From the NCBI RefSeq assembly GCF_010820565.1, contig NZ_JAAIJQ010000001.1, positions 1 through 64,000 on the forward strand: a stretch of DNA of 64,000 nt, given 5' to 3'. Made by a program: the position numbers and the translations under genes. Below are positions 38,236-47,833 of this stretch, one piece after another. This stretch comes from Thiorhodococcus minor (GTDB lineage: Bacteria; Pseudomonadota; Gammaproteobacteria; Chromatiales; Chromatiaceae). Position 1 is the first letter of the stretch; each line of letters opens with the position of its first letter. The notes below the pieces were generated by a model. It was given only the letters and a program-made list of their open reading frames with translations, made no database searches and was not told where the DNA came from.

Positions 38236-38975
38236 ACGTCCTCGACCTTGTCGCCGATTTGTTGACACCCGCCCTGGAAGAGGCCGCTCAGGCGTCCTCC
38301 AACCGGGGCGACAGGGGCGACAAGGGCGACAACGCTTCTGTTTCAAGGTCTTGCGCTTCACTCCAAGGGGGCGACACGGGGGCGACAAGGGGCGACATCG
38401 CCACCAAGGACGGCTCAATGTCGCCCTGTGTCGCCCCTCTGTCGCACCCCACAACAAAGGCGCAAGCGCTTGTTTCGAGGGGAATGTCGCCCTTGTCGCC
38501 CCTGTCGCCCAGCCCAGATTCACCATCGAGTGAGATGAATCGTGAATCGTGTACAAACGCGCCGATGGGCGGATGCGGGGCTTCGACGCTAACACCACCT
38601 GAAAAACGGGCTTTAACCGGAGGACGGTTTGCGACAGGCGGGGTGACCGAGCCGCTCGATCCTTGGGCGCAGAGCGATGAACGGGCCACTCGGAGTGCGC
38701 GTGATCAGACGGGACCATCGGCGTCGGAGCCTCCAGCGACAGCATCGCCGTCTGGAGAACAGGCGGCAGGGCGCCGGCGTGCGTCCGACTCGGAGCACCT
38801 CAGCGATCGTGACGACACCCGCTATCGGCTCTGGGATGTGATCAAACCCGATGGGCAGTGTCAGTCGGTGTCGCTGACTCCGCCCGCGACCCGTGCCGAG
38901 ATGCAGGAGGCGCATCCGCAGTGGTGGATCATGCCCGTGATCGAACCCAGCGAAACGGATTCAGGCGGCCGATGA
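38232..38975 (+). CDS. Low-complexity protein translationally coupled to the primase-like gene
   Basis: 247 residues, mostly disordered. The first 100 contain RGDRGDKGD, GGDTGATRGD and SPLSPLSP strings, produced by the heptamer array in the DNA. Only the C-terminal 50 residues look folded: TRYRLWDVIKPDGQCQSVSL, then TPPATRAEMQEAHPQWWIMP. I do not recognise the family. The ATG overlaps the stop of the upstream gene by four bases, which argues that it is real. It may be a replication accessory protein, or its N-terminal coding stretch may mainly preserve the DNA repeats. Confidence 0.65.
   Translation: MNVLDLVADLLTPALEEAAQASSNRGDRGDKGDNASVSRSCASLQGGDTGATRGDIATKDGSMSPCVAPLSHPTTKAQALVSRGMSPLSPLSPSPDSPSSEMNRESCTNAPMGGCGASTLTPPEKRALTGGRFATGGVTEPLDPWAQSDERATRSARDQTGPSASEPPATASPSGEQAAGRRRASDSEHLSDRDDTRYRLWDVIKPDGQCQSVSLTPPATRAEMQEAHPQWWIMPVIEPSETDSGGR
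38307..38509. repeat. Iteron-like array: six direct and six inverted GGCGACA heptamers
   Basis: GGCGACA at 38307, 38316, 38325, 38370, 38381 and 38391; its reverse complement TGTCGCC at 38419, 38429, 38485, 38494 and 38503, plus TGTCGCA at 38440. Spacing is mostly 9-11 bases within groups of three. Located inside a low-complexity gene, immediately after the primase-like gene. Confidence 0.85.
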
Positions 38976-39116
38976 GGCTGGGTCAGCCTCTCCGGGGCTG
39001 GTCACGTTGACCTTGGCGGACGCCGCTTCAACAATGCAAAGCGCGTCGTGGCGCAATGACGACCCAGGGCATCCGCCTGGCAGGCCACGGCCATCGCTTC
39101 AGAGATCCGTTCTATC

Positions 39117-41387
39117 ATGCCCGCGTTGACCTACACCGAGGAGCAAAGACGCTCGATCGAGCACCCCAGAGGCCACTCCCTGACCTTCGCCGTGGCCGGC
39201 TCCGGGAAGACGCACATGCTCGTGGGGCGTGTCCTGTTCCTGCTGGAGCAGGGCCTCATGCCCGAGCGCATCCGGGTCTTGGCCTTCAACCGGGCCGCCG
39301 CGACCGAATTCCGCGATCGCCTCACCGAGGCGCTTCCCGTTGGCACGAAGGTGCCCGAAGTGCGCACCTTTCACAGTCTCGGCCTGAAGCTCACGGCGCA
39401 CTTCGAGACGGTCGGCCTGCTGCCGCGGCGGCGCTTGGAGGCCAGGGAATCCATCGCGAAGACCCTCGCGCGTCAAGCCGCCCAGGCCGCCTTGCGCGAG
39501 GAAGGCGCCGACGACTATCCAAGCCCGGACGACCTGGAGGCCTTCGCCCGCTTCATCGACCTGGTGAAATCCGACCTCCTCTCCGCGGCCGACGCCTTCG
39601 AGGCGCTCTCGATCCCGCCTCAGTATGGCTATTTCATCCGCGGTTTCGCGCGCTTCGAAGAGGCGCGCGCACAGCAAGGTCTGCGCTTCTTCGCCGACCT
39701 GCAAAGTGAGCCCGTCGCGCTCTTGTCTCACAGCGCCGAGGCACAGCGGATGGTCACCAACAAGCTCGACGCCGTCATCGTCGATGAATTCCAGGACGTC
39801 AGCCGGGTGCAGGTCGAACTGCTCCGCCACCTCGTCGGCACGCGCGCAAGCCTCAGTGCGGTCGGCGACGACTCCCAGTGCATCTATGTCTGGCGTGGCA
39901 GCAAACCGCAGTTCATGGGTGATGATTTCGACCACTTCTTTCCCGGTGCGACCCGCTACAGCCTCTCGCGCACCTTTCGCTTCGGTCATTCAGTTTCGCT
40001 CGCCGCCGCCCAGCTCATCGCGTACAACGCCGATCGCATCGACACGCTCTGCGTCTCGGCGCCCGGAACGCCCCACACGCGCATTGAGGTGATTCGTGGC
40101 ACCTCGAGCGGCGATCAGGCGGGCGTCGTTGCGGCCATTGAGGCGTGGTACCGCAGCGGCCGGCGCTACCGTGACTGTGCCGTGCTCGGGCGGCTCTGGG
40201 GCCAGACCCTGGGGCTGGAACTTGCACTGCTCGAGCGCGGCATCCCCTTTACCAAGCCCGGCAAGGACGCCGCCTTCCAGGTCCCCGATGTCGCCGGTCT
40301 GCTCGGCTACCTGCGCCTCGCCGCCGGCACCCTGTTCGAGGCGCCGAACGCCCGCGAGATCATCCGACACATGCTGGGCACCCCGAGCCTGCGACTCGCC
40401 AATCGCGTGCTCGACGCCCTGATCGAGGCGATCCTCCAAGCCCCCGGGCAGGGCGCCGCGGCCATCGCCCAGGTCGCCAAGCGCGTCAAGATGCCCTTTC
40501 ACGCCGAGAAGATCCGCGAGCGCGCGGCGCTCTGGCGCGAGGCCACCCAATGGCGTGCGTGGCCGGCCGCCGACGCGCTGCGTCTCTACGCCGCGCGGAC
40601 GGACCTCCTGCGCGCCTATGCGACATCCGCCGACAGCGACACCGCCTCCGAAAAGCAGCTGGCCTACGACACCCTCCTCGGATGGGCGACGCGAACCGCG
40701 ACCTCGGTGCCGGACTTTCTGTCCCGGATGGACGACCTGCGCCGCACGGCCGAGCGCTACGCCGCCGGCGGCGACGTGGTCTTGCTCTCCTCGATCCACC
40801 AGGCCAAAGGCCGCGAATGGCCCATGGTGGTGGTCCTGGGGCTCGAGGAAGGCCTGTTTCCCGCAAAACGCGCCGATCGCCAGGAGGAACGGCGCTTGGC
40901 CTACGTCGCCTTGACGCGTTGCAAAGAGGCACTGCATCTAGTGATCCCCCCGGATGCACACTTCGACGCCCAGTGGCGTGGCGAGCCGATGAAGCCCTAT
41001 GGTCTGGCTAGATGCAACGCGAGCCTCTTCGCGTTCGAGGCGCGCCTGCGAACCAGCCGTGAGCTCGGTGAGGCCATCACCCGCCATCTTGAGGGTCAAG
41101 AACCGCTCAATACCCTTCCAGCCGCGCCGACCGCTCGGCTCGCGGTGCTCAATCGCTATCTCGGTGAGGTCGGCATCGAAGCGCGATACGAGCGGCCGGC
41201 GTCGATGGCTCCTGGCAGCGGTGAGCCTCAGCGCCCGCCGCGTTGGGCGTTGAACGACCGCATTCGGCATCGCGTATTCGGGGAAGGCTTTATTGTCGGC
41301 CTCGTCGATCGCGACATCGTCGACATCGATTTCAATGGCCAGCTCCGACGGATCAAGACGAGTATGGCTCCGCTGGAGCGGTTGTGA
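39117..41387 (+). CDS. UvrD/Rep-like superfamily 1 DNA helicase
   Basis: 756-residue ATP-dependent 3'-5' helicase. Motif I AVAGSGKTHML (about 25-35), motif Ia VLAFNRAAATEFRDRL, motif II IVDEFQDVSR, motif III AVGDDSQCIYVWRGS, motif IV near LSRTFRFGHSV, motif V LLSSIHQAKGREWPMVVVLG and motif VI RRLAYVALTRCKEAL. The last 50 residues form a PcrA/UvrD-type C-terminal SH3-like segment (HRVFGEGFIVGLVDRDIVDI). Probably unwinds element DNA during replication, as its neighbour is the primase-like gene, but a defence role is also possible because it borders the large nuclease/NTPase gene. ATG 39117. Confidence 0.94.
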   Translation: MPALTYTEEQRRSIEHPRGHSLTFAVAGSGKTHMLVGRVLFLLEQGLMPERIRVLAFNRAAATEFRDRLTEALPVGTKVPEVRTFHSLGLKLTAHFETVGLLPRRRLEARESIAKTLARQAAQAALREEGADDYPSPDDLEAFARFIDLVKSDLLSAADAFEALSIPPQYGYFIRGFARFEEARAQQGLRFFADLQSEPVALLSHSAEAQRMVTNKLDAVIVDEFQDVSRVQVELLRHLVGTRASLSAVGDDSQCIYVWRGSKPQFMGDDFDHFFPGATRYSLSRTFRFGHSVSLAAAQLIAYNADRIDTLCVSAPGTPHTRIEVIRGTSSGDQAGVVAAIEAWYRSGRRYRDCAVLGRLWGQTLGLELALLERGIPFTKPGKDAAFQVPDVAGLLGYLRLAAGTLFEAPNAREIIRHMLGTPSLRLANRVLDALIEAILQAPGQGAAAIAQVAKRVKMPFHAEKIRERAALWREATQWRAWPAADALRLYAARTDLLRAYATSADSDTASEKQLAYDTLLGWATRTATSVPDFLSRMDDLRRTAERYAAGGDVVLLSSIHQAKGREWPMVVVLGLEEGLFPAKRADRQEERRLAYVALTRCKEALHLVIPPDAHFDAQWRGEPMKPYGLARCNASLFAFEARLRTSRELGEAITRHLEGQEPLNTLPAAPTARLAVLNRYLGEVGIEARYERPASMAPGSGEPQRPPRWALNDRIRHRVFGEGFIVGLVDRDIVDIDFNGQLRRIKTSMAPLERL

Positions 41388-41705
41388 CTGTCACTGGACG
41401 CGCTCTGCGCGTTGGGAGCATTGCAAGCGGGGTGGGGGCTCGATGTGCTTTTTCGCCATCTCCGGTAAGCCGACGCTTAGTCTTCGGCGCGATCTGGTCG
41501 CAATGTCCCATTAGCGGAAACTCGCCCACGACGGCTGAGCGGAAGGACTCGGCCAAGACCGGACTCTCAGCAAACCACCAAACCGATGAGACATCAGGCG
41601 TTCCTGCTACTCACAATCCGTGGAATCATCGGACGAGCCGTGCAACCACTCGCATGAGGTCGTCATCGAACTAGGTTTTGAACGACTTTCCCGACTATCG
41701 AAACA
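41388..41705. other. Noncoding leader of the 1700-residue nuclease/NTPase gene
   Basis: 318 bases with no gene I can support, visibly less GC-rich in its right half (41580-41700). Presumably holds the promoter of the large gene; no boxes assigned. Confidence 0.45.
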
Positions 41706-44700
41706 GTGGAGCATATGGTGGATTGCATGGTTGGCCCAAGCCAGAAACGAGTTTCAAGTCCGATCTCTACCGGCGGCGAGGGTGTGTTCTTCGAGCAACA
41801 CGTCGCGGCGTACTGGCTAGCTCAGCTGCTCGTCCGCAGCATCCCGCCGATCCTGACCGATGCCGGTGTCACCGAAGTCCATTTCCAGACCGAGCATCTC
41901 GGCTTCAATACGGACGACGTCCTCGTCGTCTGCGCGCGCGCCGGCGCGGCGACTGCGCGGCTCGTCGGGCAGGTGAAACGCAGCTTCACCATCAGCGCCG
42001 CCGACGACGAATGCAAGAAGGCCATTGGCGACTTCTGGAAGGATTACAAGGAGGCCGACCCTTTCAATCCCCAGCACGACCGCTTTGTCCTCGTGACGCT
42101 GCGCGGCACGAACACGCTCCTTGAGAATTTTGTCGGGTTGCTCGACTGCGCCAGAGGCGCGGCCGACGGCGAAGAGTTCAAACGGCGGCTCTCCCTCGAC
42201 GGGTTCATTGCGAAGAAGTCCATCCGCCAGTGCAACGAGCTTTGCGAGATCGTCAGCTCACTGGAAGGAACGCAAGTCACTGCCAAAGACCTGTGGCCTT
42301 TCCTGCGTATGCTCCACGTCCTGAGCCTCGACCTGCACACCTCAACCCGCCAGACCGAGGCGCACATCAAGACGTTGCTCGCCCTCAAGTCAACCGATCT
42401 GGATCCTGTCGCGAGCGCGAAGGCCGTGTGGGACGCCCTTCTGACCTTCGCGAGCGACGCCGGACCGGGTGCGCGGAGCCTGAAACGCGTCGACCTTCCA
42501 GCCGCTCTCGTCCGGGCGTACGGCGAGGTGGGCGCGAACGAGCAGCGCGTGCTGACGGCACTGAAGAACCATACTGATCTCGTGCTGGGGAAGATCCACA
42601 CCACGATCGGACCGACCTTCCATCTGCAGCGTCCCAGCATCGTCCAACAGGTGCTTGCGGCCATCGAGGCGAAGCAAGTCGTCCTGATAACGGGGCCAGC
42701 CGGCAGCGGCAAATCCGTCATCGGAAAGGGAGCGATGGCCTTTCTCTCCCGCGAATTCTTCGCCTTCGGGTTCCGGGTGGAGGAATTCGCCGTCGCCCAC
42801 ATCGACGAAACGCTCCACAACAGCCAGATTCCGGCGCGCGCCACAGAGCTTCAGGCCATCCTCGGCGCACAGGGCCGCAAGGTGCTCGTGATCGAGAGCG
42901 TCGAACGCCTGCTTGAGAAACCGACGCGAGACGGGTTTAGCGACCTCATGACGCTCGCTCAGGGCGACGACGGCCTCGGTATCCTCATGACCTGCCGTGA
43001 CTATTCCGTGGAGCAGGTACAGGCCAGCTTTCTCCAGGCGGCGGGGATTGATCACGCGGTCATCGAAGTTCCGCCGCTTGACGACACTGAATTGCAGGAG
43101 ATCCGGGCCGCCTTTCCGTCGCTGGCAGTGCCGCTCGCCAATCCTTCCCTGCGCGAGATCCTGCGCAACCCGTACTTCATCGACAAGGCATTGCGGATTC
43201 CGTGGGACGCGGGACGACCGCTTCCGGAGAACGAGCGCGATTTCCGCACCGTCTTCTGGCGGCAGATCGTGCGCGCGGACCAATATCCGGCCGACGGCAT
43301 GCCGCGCCTGCGCGAAGCGGCTTTGCAGGAGCTGGCGGTGCGCAGGGCGCGCGCCCTGTCGGATTACGTGCCAGCGACGGGACTCAATGCCGCAGCCATC
43401 GCCCGCCTCAAACAAGACTCCCTCGTTGTTTCGCCCGACACCAATGCTTTGCTCGTGGCGACGGCGCACGACGTCCTTGAGGACTGGGCCATCCTGCAAT
43501 GGATCGAGGAACAGCACCTCACGGATGAGACGGCGTTCAAGGCATTGTCGTCGGCGATAGGGCCGCATCCTGCAGTGCGCCGCTCGTACCGGAAGTGGGT
43601 TGCCGAACTGGTCGACCGCGATGCGCCCGCAGCGGACCGGCTGTTCAGCGCGGCCATCGCACAGGCCGACGTGCCCGCCCAGTTCCGAGACGATACGTTG
43701 GTCTCGCTGCTCAAGGCACCGTCGGCGTCAGACTTCCTGACGCGCAACGAGGCCGAGCTGCTCGCCAATGACCGCGCCATCCTCAAAAGGGTCATCCACC
43801 TCCTGCGCGTCGCCTGTGTGACGTCGCCCCCGTGGCTTGCCAACGTGCCCGGACACAGCTCGATCCTGAGCGTGCCGGAAGGCGCGGTCTGGGCAACCGT
43901 CGTGAGACTGGTGCATCGCAGCATCGGCAGCTTTGGACCGGAAGACGCGCCGCTGCTTCTTGCATTGATCGAGGATGCCGTGCGCGGCGTTAGCTGGTGT
44001 GCGCCTGACATTGACGGGGCCGAACATGTTGCCGGCATTGCCCATTGGCTCCTCCCGCGCTTTGACCACTACAGGGTAGGAGACACGCGCCAACGCATTC
44101 TGAAGGTGATTGCGAAGATCCCGAAGGCCGACCCTGCGCGCTTCGAAGCCATTCTGCGCGGGCAAATCAAGGAAGGGCGCCGCCGCGATCCCGTCGCCGA
44201 GGAATTCCGCCACATCCTCCTTGCATGCCTAGACGGCGCGCCCGCCGCGCGCGACCTGCCGGACCTCTTGATCTCCGTCGCACTGGATACCTTCCTCGCC
44301 ACGGAGGAATATCTACGCGCGGAACCCTATGGCCGCTCATCCATCGACATTGACCTTTACTTCGGCATCAAGGGACACCTGCACCATGATTTCTTCCCTG
44401 CCAGTGCCTTCCGGGGGCCGTGGATCACCCTGCTCACGCACCATCTGAGAAAGGGCCTCGACTTCCTGATCCAGGTCTTCAATCACAGTGCCGAGTGGTA
44501 CGCGCATCTGCGTCTCCGTGATCGCCTCGAACCCGCGTGGGAAGTCGAACTCACGTTCGCCAATGGGACCACGCGAAAGCAATGGGTGAACCCGCGCCTT
44601 TGGGGCCTGTATCGCGGCATGACCGTCGGGCCTTATTCGCTCCAGTCGCTGCTGATGGCCGTCGAAAAGTGGTTGCTTCACTATGCCAAATCCCATCCCG

Positions 44701-46808
44701 AGGGGCTCGACGCGGTATTGCTAGAAATCCTCCAGCAAAGCGATTCCGCCGCGCTCGCAGCCGTCGTCGCAAGCGTGGCGACCGCTCATCCTCACCGCTC
44801 AGGCGAAGCCCTTCTGGTGCTGCTGTCGGTGCAGGACTACATCGAGATCGATCGCAGCCGCATGTCCGGCGAGCACCAGAACTCGAGCCTCACGGGGTTG
44901 TTTCCAACCTTCCGCGCCGAAGACAAGATCTACGAAGAGGAGAGGAAGGAGTCGAATACGCTGCCGCACCGCAAGCACGACCTTGAAGCGGCCATCGCAA
45001 ACCTGCAACTGGGCTCTCTGGCCCCACGGGTTCACACCATCATCGACCGTTATATCGCGGCACTGCCCGCGCCGGACAAGCGCAAAGAGCGGGATCTCGC
45101 ATGGCAGCTTGCCCTTCATCGGATGGACTTTCGGCAGTACGACCTGGCCGATGCCCCGCCAGCAGCGGACGAAACGTCGGTGAGTGACGACGAACCGCCT
45201 CCGAAGAACTATATTGTCCTCGAACCCAAGCCTCCTGCTCCGGAAGTGCAGCAACGCATTGACGAAAGCGTGAAGAACCTGGGAGAAGTGAATGCCCGGC
45301 TGGGCGTTTACGTATGGGGCCTCAAGACCTATAAGCGCGAGGCCGGCCCTGCTGATCCTGCGCGGTGGCAGGAGATGCTGGCAAGTGCCAAGGGCATAGA
45401 CCGCACTGCGGAACATCCGGACAACAGCCGCAACGCTCCGGGATTTGTGGCCGCCGTCTGCGTCCGCGATCACTGGGACGAGATGTTGCCAGAAGAGAAG
45501 GAGTGGTGCATCGATGTCATCTGCTCCGAAATTTCCAGGCACGCGGACCAGTGGGGAACCATCGACCGCGGACAGCGGTTCTCAATGCTTGCGGATCGTC
45601 CGTGTGCTTTCGTCGTACCGCTGTTGCTCTCCAAGACCCTGACAGAAGCCCAGACGCTACGCGTGCGCCATGCCTTTATTGCCGCAGTGACCCATCCGAT
45701 CGATGAGGTCCGCTGGTACGCCACCTGGGGCATCGACAACAAGTTCTGGGCCACGAACCCTGCCCTTGCCCTGCGCGCCGTCAACGCGATCGCGACCGAG
45801 GCCGCGCTTGCCGATCGCAACTGGAACGCCGAGGAGAAAAAGCGCTACGACGAACGGCGCACGCCGGACTCGATCTCCGCCACTGCGGCTGAAGACGTCC
45901 GCCAGCGGTTCTGGATCGAGGGGGAAATCGCCGCAGATGCGCACGTCAGGTTCGATATCACCGAGATATTCGGAGCCGAGGCGAACGCGAAGATTCTCGC
46001 GATCCTCGGCCAGGTGCCCAACGAGCCTGTGGCGGTGGCTGCACACCGACGTGCCAGCGAAGACCTGGTGGAGTGCTGGAACCGTGAGCACGATCGTTCT
46101 CCGGACCGGCGCGATAGGAATTTTCACACGGAGCAGGCGATATCCGACCTCATTCAGCCATTTGCTATGCGGGCGTCAGACGCCGATGCCGAGCAAGTCC
46201 TCCAGCCGATCCTCGACGCCGTCGATCTTCATCCGCGCGAGGTCCACAACGTCATCCAGGGGCTCACGAGCTTCGAGGATGGTAATCCCAACACGCCGCA
46301 CTACTGGTTCCTATGGAACCTGTTTGCCCAGCAGGTCAAGCGCGCCAAGTGGCTTGCGCACCTGGACAGGGAGCATCCGCATGGCAGCGAGGTGCTGTCG
46401 ACGATCTTCCTGACTGCGTGGTGGAAGGACAACGTACGGCACTGGCGGAGCCTGGAAGGCTATGCCCACAACGTTGACGCGCTCTTCGACGCGCTGCCGC
46501 CGGTCTGGATCGTGCTGGATAGCTACGTCCGTTTCCTCTACCACATCGGCGAGCGTTCCATGCCCGATGCATTCGTGCGCATCGCGAACGCGCTCAGGCG
46601 CGGAAATCCCGCCGACATGCTGCGCGAGTCCAACACCGTCTTCATGCTCGAAGTTCTTCTCCGGGGGCATGTCTACGCGCGGCCGCTGGAACTCAAGCGC
46701 GATCCGGCCCTGCGCGAGGCGATCCTGTATATGCTCGATGTTCTTGTCGAGAGCGGTTCCTCCGCCGCGTTCAGGATGCGAGACGACTTCGTGACGCCGG
46801 CCACCTGA
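41706..46808 (+). CDS. Giant nuclease-STAND NTPase, candidate Avs-like antiphage protein
   Basis: Up to 1700 residues (GTG 41706; ATG 41715 or 41727 are alternatives and the last gives the neatest N-terminus). Residues about 20-135 look like a PD-(D/E)XK endonuclease of the Cap4/DUF4297 kind: Glu30 in GVFFEQHVAAYWLAQLL, Asp70/71 in GFNTDDVLVV, Gln89-x-Lys91 in LVGQVKRSF, then a DPFNPQHDRFVLVT strand. Residues about 320-560 are a P-loop NTPase: Walker A GPAGSGKS (330-337), a Walker B-like VLVIESVERLLE (393-404), sensor-like ILMTCRDY (426-433) and a winged-helix-like DPF/NPYFIDKAL region. Residues 560-1700 have no known motif and appear helical and repeat-like. The architecture matches antiviral STAND (Avs) proteins: effector, switch, sensor. 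Solitary gene in ICE cargo. The function is inferred from architecture only. Confidence 0.82.
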   Translation: MEHMVDCMVGPSQKRVSSPISTGGEGVFFEQHVAAYWLAQLLVRSIPPILTDAGVTEVHFQTEHLGFNTDDVLVVCARAGAATARLVGQVKRSFTISAADDECKKAIGDFWKDYKEADPFNPQHDRFVLVTLRGTNTLLENFVGLLDCARGAADGEEFKRRLSLDGFIAKKSIRQCNELCEIVSSLEGTQVTAKDLWPFLRMLHVLSLDLHTSTRQTEAHIKTLLALKSTDLDPVASAKAVWDALLTFASDAGPGARSLKRVDLPAALVRAYGEVGANEQRVLTALKNHTDLVLGKIHTTIGPTFHLQRPSIVQQVLAAIEAKQVVLITGPAGSGKSVIGKGAMAFLSREFFAFGFRVEEFAVAHIDETLHNSQIPARATELQAILGAQGRKVLVIESVERLLEKPTRDGFSDLMTLAQGDDGLGILMTCRDYSVEQVQASFLQAAGIDHAVIEVPPLDDTELQEIRAAFPSLAVPLANPSLREILRNPYFIDKALRIPWDAGRPLPENERDFRTVFWRQIVRADQYPADGMPRLREAALQELAVRRARALSDYVPATGLNAAAIARLKQDSLVVSPDTNALLVATAHDVLEDWAILQWIEEQHLTDETAFKALSSAIGPHPAVRRSYRKWVAELVDRDAPAADRLFSAAIAQADVPAQFRDDTLVSLLKAPSASDFLTRNEAELLANDRAILKRVIHLLRVACVTSPPWLANVPGHSSILSVPEGAVWATVVRLVHRSIGSFGPEDAPLLLALIEDAVRGVSWCAPDIDGAEHVAGIAHWLLPRFDHYRVGDTRQRILKVIAKIPKADPARFEAILRGQIKEGRRRDPVAEEFRHILLACLDGAPAARDLPDLLISVALDTFLATEEYLRAEPYGRSSIDIDLYFGIKGHLHHDFFPASAFRGPWITLLTHHLRKGLDFLIQVFNHSAEWYAHLRLRDRLEPAWEVELTFANGTTRKQWVNPRLWGLYRGMTVGPYSLQSLLMAVEKWLLHYAKSHPEGLDAVLLEILQQSDSAALAAVVASVATAHPHRSGEALLVLLSVQDYIEIDRSRMSGEHQNSSLTGLFPTFRAEDKIYEEERKESNTLPHRKHDLEAAIANLQLGSLAPRVHTIIDRYIAALPAPDKRKERDLAWQLALHRMDFRQYDLADAPPAADETSVSDDEPPPKNYIVLEPKPPAPEVQQRIDESVKNLGEVNARLGVYVWGLKTYKREAGPADPARWQEMLASAKGIDRTAEHPDNSRNAPGFVAAVCVRDHWDEMLPEEKEWCIDVICSEISRHADQWGTIDRGQRFSMLADRPCAFVVPLLLSKTLTEAQTLRVRHAFIAAVTHPIDEVRWYATWGIDNKFWATNPALALRAVNAIATEAALADRNWNAEEKKRYDERRTPDSISATAAEDVRQRFWIEGEIAADAHVRFDITEIFGAEANAKILAILGQVPNEPVAVAAHRRASEDLVECWNREHDRSPDRRDRNFHTEQAISDLIQPFAMRASDADAEQVLQPILDAVDLHPREVHNVIQGLTSFEDGNPNTPHYWFLWNLFAQQVKRAKWLAHLDREHPHGSEVLSTIFLTAWWKDNVRHWRSLEGYAHNVDALFDALPPVWIVLDSYVRFLYHIGERSMPDAFVRIANALRRGNPADMLRESNTVFMLEVLLRGHVYARPLELKRDPALREAILYMLDVLVESGSSAAFRMRDDFVTPAT

Positions 46809-47104
46809 CGCTCCCCGAAATTCTTTCCAAGGAACAGGCTGAAAGATGTGCCGTGGGCTGTTTCAACGATCTACGCCATGCGCTCGGAGCGCCGCTCGCA
46901 AGCCGGTCATTCAGTGGCTGCTTCGGGTCGTGACTTGTCACTTGCTCCGCAGGTCGGACTTTCCGCTCCCCGCGTGATACGGACACAGCACGAGCAAACT
47001 CCCCTGTCCGCTTTTCTGGGGCGACGGGCTCATCACCGAGGGTCTGTCGGAAGGCGCAAGACGCGTCCCGCGTGGTTGACAGCGCGCCCTGGCGATGCCC
47101 CTGA
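46809..47104. other. Gap between convergent genes
   Basis: About 300 bases with no supportable gene. The perfect palindrome CCCTGATCAGGG at 47099-47110 overlaps the stop of the methyltransferase gene. Confidence 0.4.
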
Positions 47105-47833
47105 TCAGGGATGACGTTTGCGGAACCGGATGAAGAAGTTCTCGCGCAGCTTGAGCGGCTCATCAATGAGGTCGAACCCGGCCTGCGTGACCTCCTTGAT
47201 GACGGTGCGGCGATCCGCCCGGACATGCCCGAGGATCCAAGGCGCGCTGATGTCCGGCTCCCGTCGGTCGTCGATGATCGCGAGCATGCCGCCGGGTGCC
47301 AGTGCTTCGCGGATAGCGGCGAGCATCGCGTCCGGATACTCGAAGTGATGATAGGTGTCGCACAGGAAGACCAGATCGACACTGGCGGGATCTAACTCGA
47401 CGCTTGTCTGCTGGTTGATCACTGGCACCACATTCTCGAGTCCTTCGGCGCGTGCACGACGCCGAATCGAGTCGACGAAGGATTCCGAGACGTCCACCGC
47501 ATCGACCCTCCCGCTCGGACCCACCGCCTCAGCAAAGCGCAGTGTGAAGAGTCCGGTTCCGGCGCCGACATCGGCGATCCGCAGTCCGGGAGGAATCTGA
47601 AGCGCCTGCAGAATCTCGACGCGGCGGTCGAAGACCTCTCGGCCGCTGCGCTCGAAGATGGATTCCCAGCGCTGGGGGTCGGCGCCATGGTCGTCAGCGT
47701 TGATCTCCGGTCCGACCGCCGGGGTCTCGGCGGCCGACAGGACGGGCAGGAGGAGCCACAGCGCGATCAGCGCTGGGCCGCGGAGATGTTGGGCGATGGG
47801 CATCAGGCGTTGACCTCTGCGCGTCAATCTCAT
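47105..47833 (-). CDS. Exported class I SAM-dependent methyltransferase-like protein
   Basis: 242 residues. An N-terminal signal peptide (LRGPALIALWLLLPVLSAAE, about 18-37) precedes a class I methyltransferase fold: ADVGAGTGLFTLRFAEAVG (SAM loop), RVDAVDVSESFV (acidic loop), VDLVFLCDTYHHFEYP, LAPGGMLAIIDDR. SAM is cytoplasmic, so a secreted methyltransferase is puzzling, yet this DUF-like family with a signal peptide is recurrent in proteobacteria. Translation is coupled to sixA by a four-base overlap. Last gene of the minus-strand cargo operon. The substrate cannot be deduced. Confidence 0.82.
   Translation of the reverse strand: MRLTRRGQRLMPIAQHLRGPALIALWLLLPVLSAAETPAVGPEINADDHGADPQRWESIFERSGREVFDRRVEILQALQIPPGLRIADVGAGTGLFTLRFAEAVGPSGRVDAVDVSESFVDSIRRRARAEGLENVVPVINQQTSVELDPASVDLVFLCDTYHHFEYPDAMLAAIREALAPGGMLAIIDDRREPDISAPWILGHVRADRRTVIKEVTQAGFDLIDEPLKLRENFFIRFRKRHP

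Noticed and set aside
38232..38520. Collagen-like protein from RGDKGD strings
   Set aside because: The Gly-x-Asp pattern is short and produced by GGCGACA heptamers in DNA; there is no sustained Gly-X-Y repeat.
39117..46808. Two-gene helicase-nuclease defence system (helicase plus giant protein)
   Set aside because: The two genes are separated by 318 noncoding bases and the helicase fits the element's replication module; a joint system cannot be claimed from this window.
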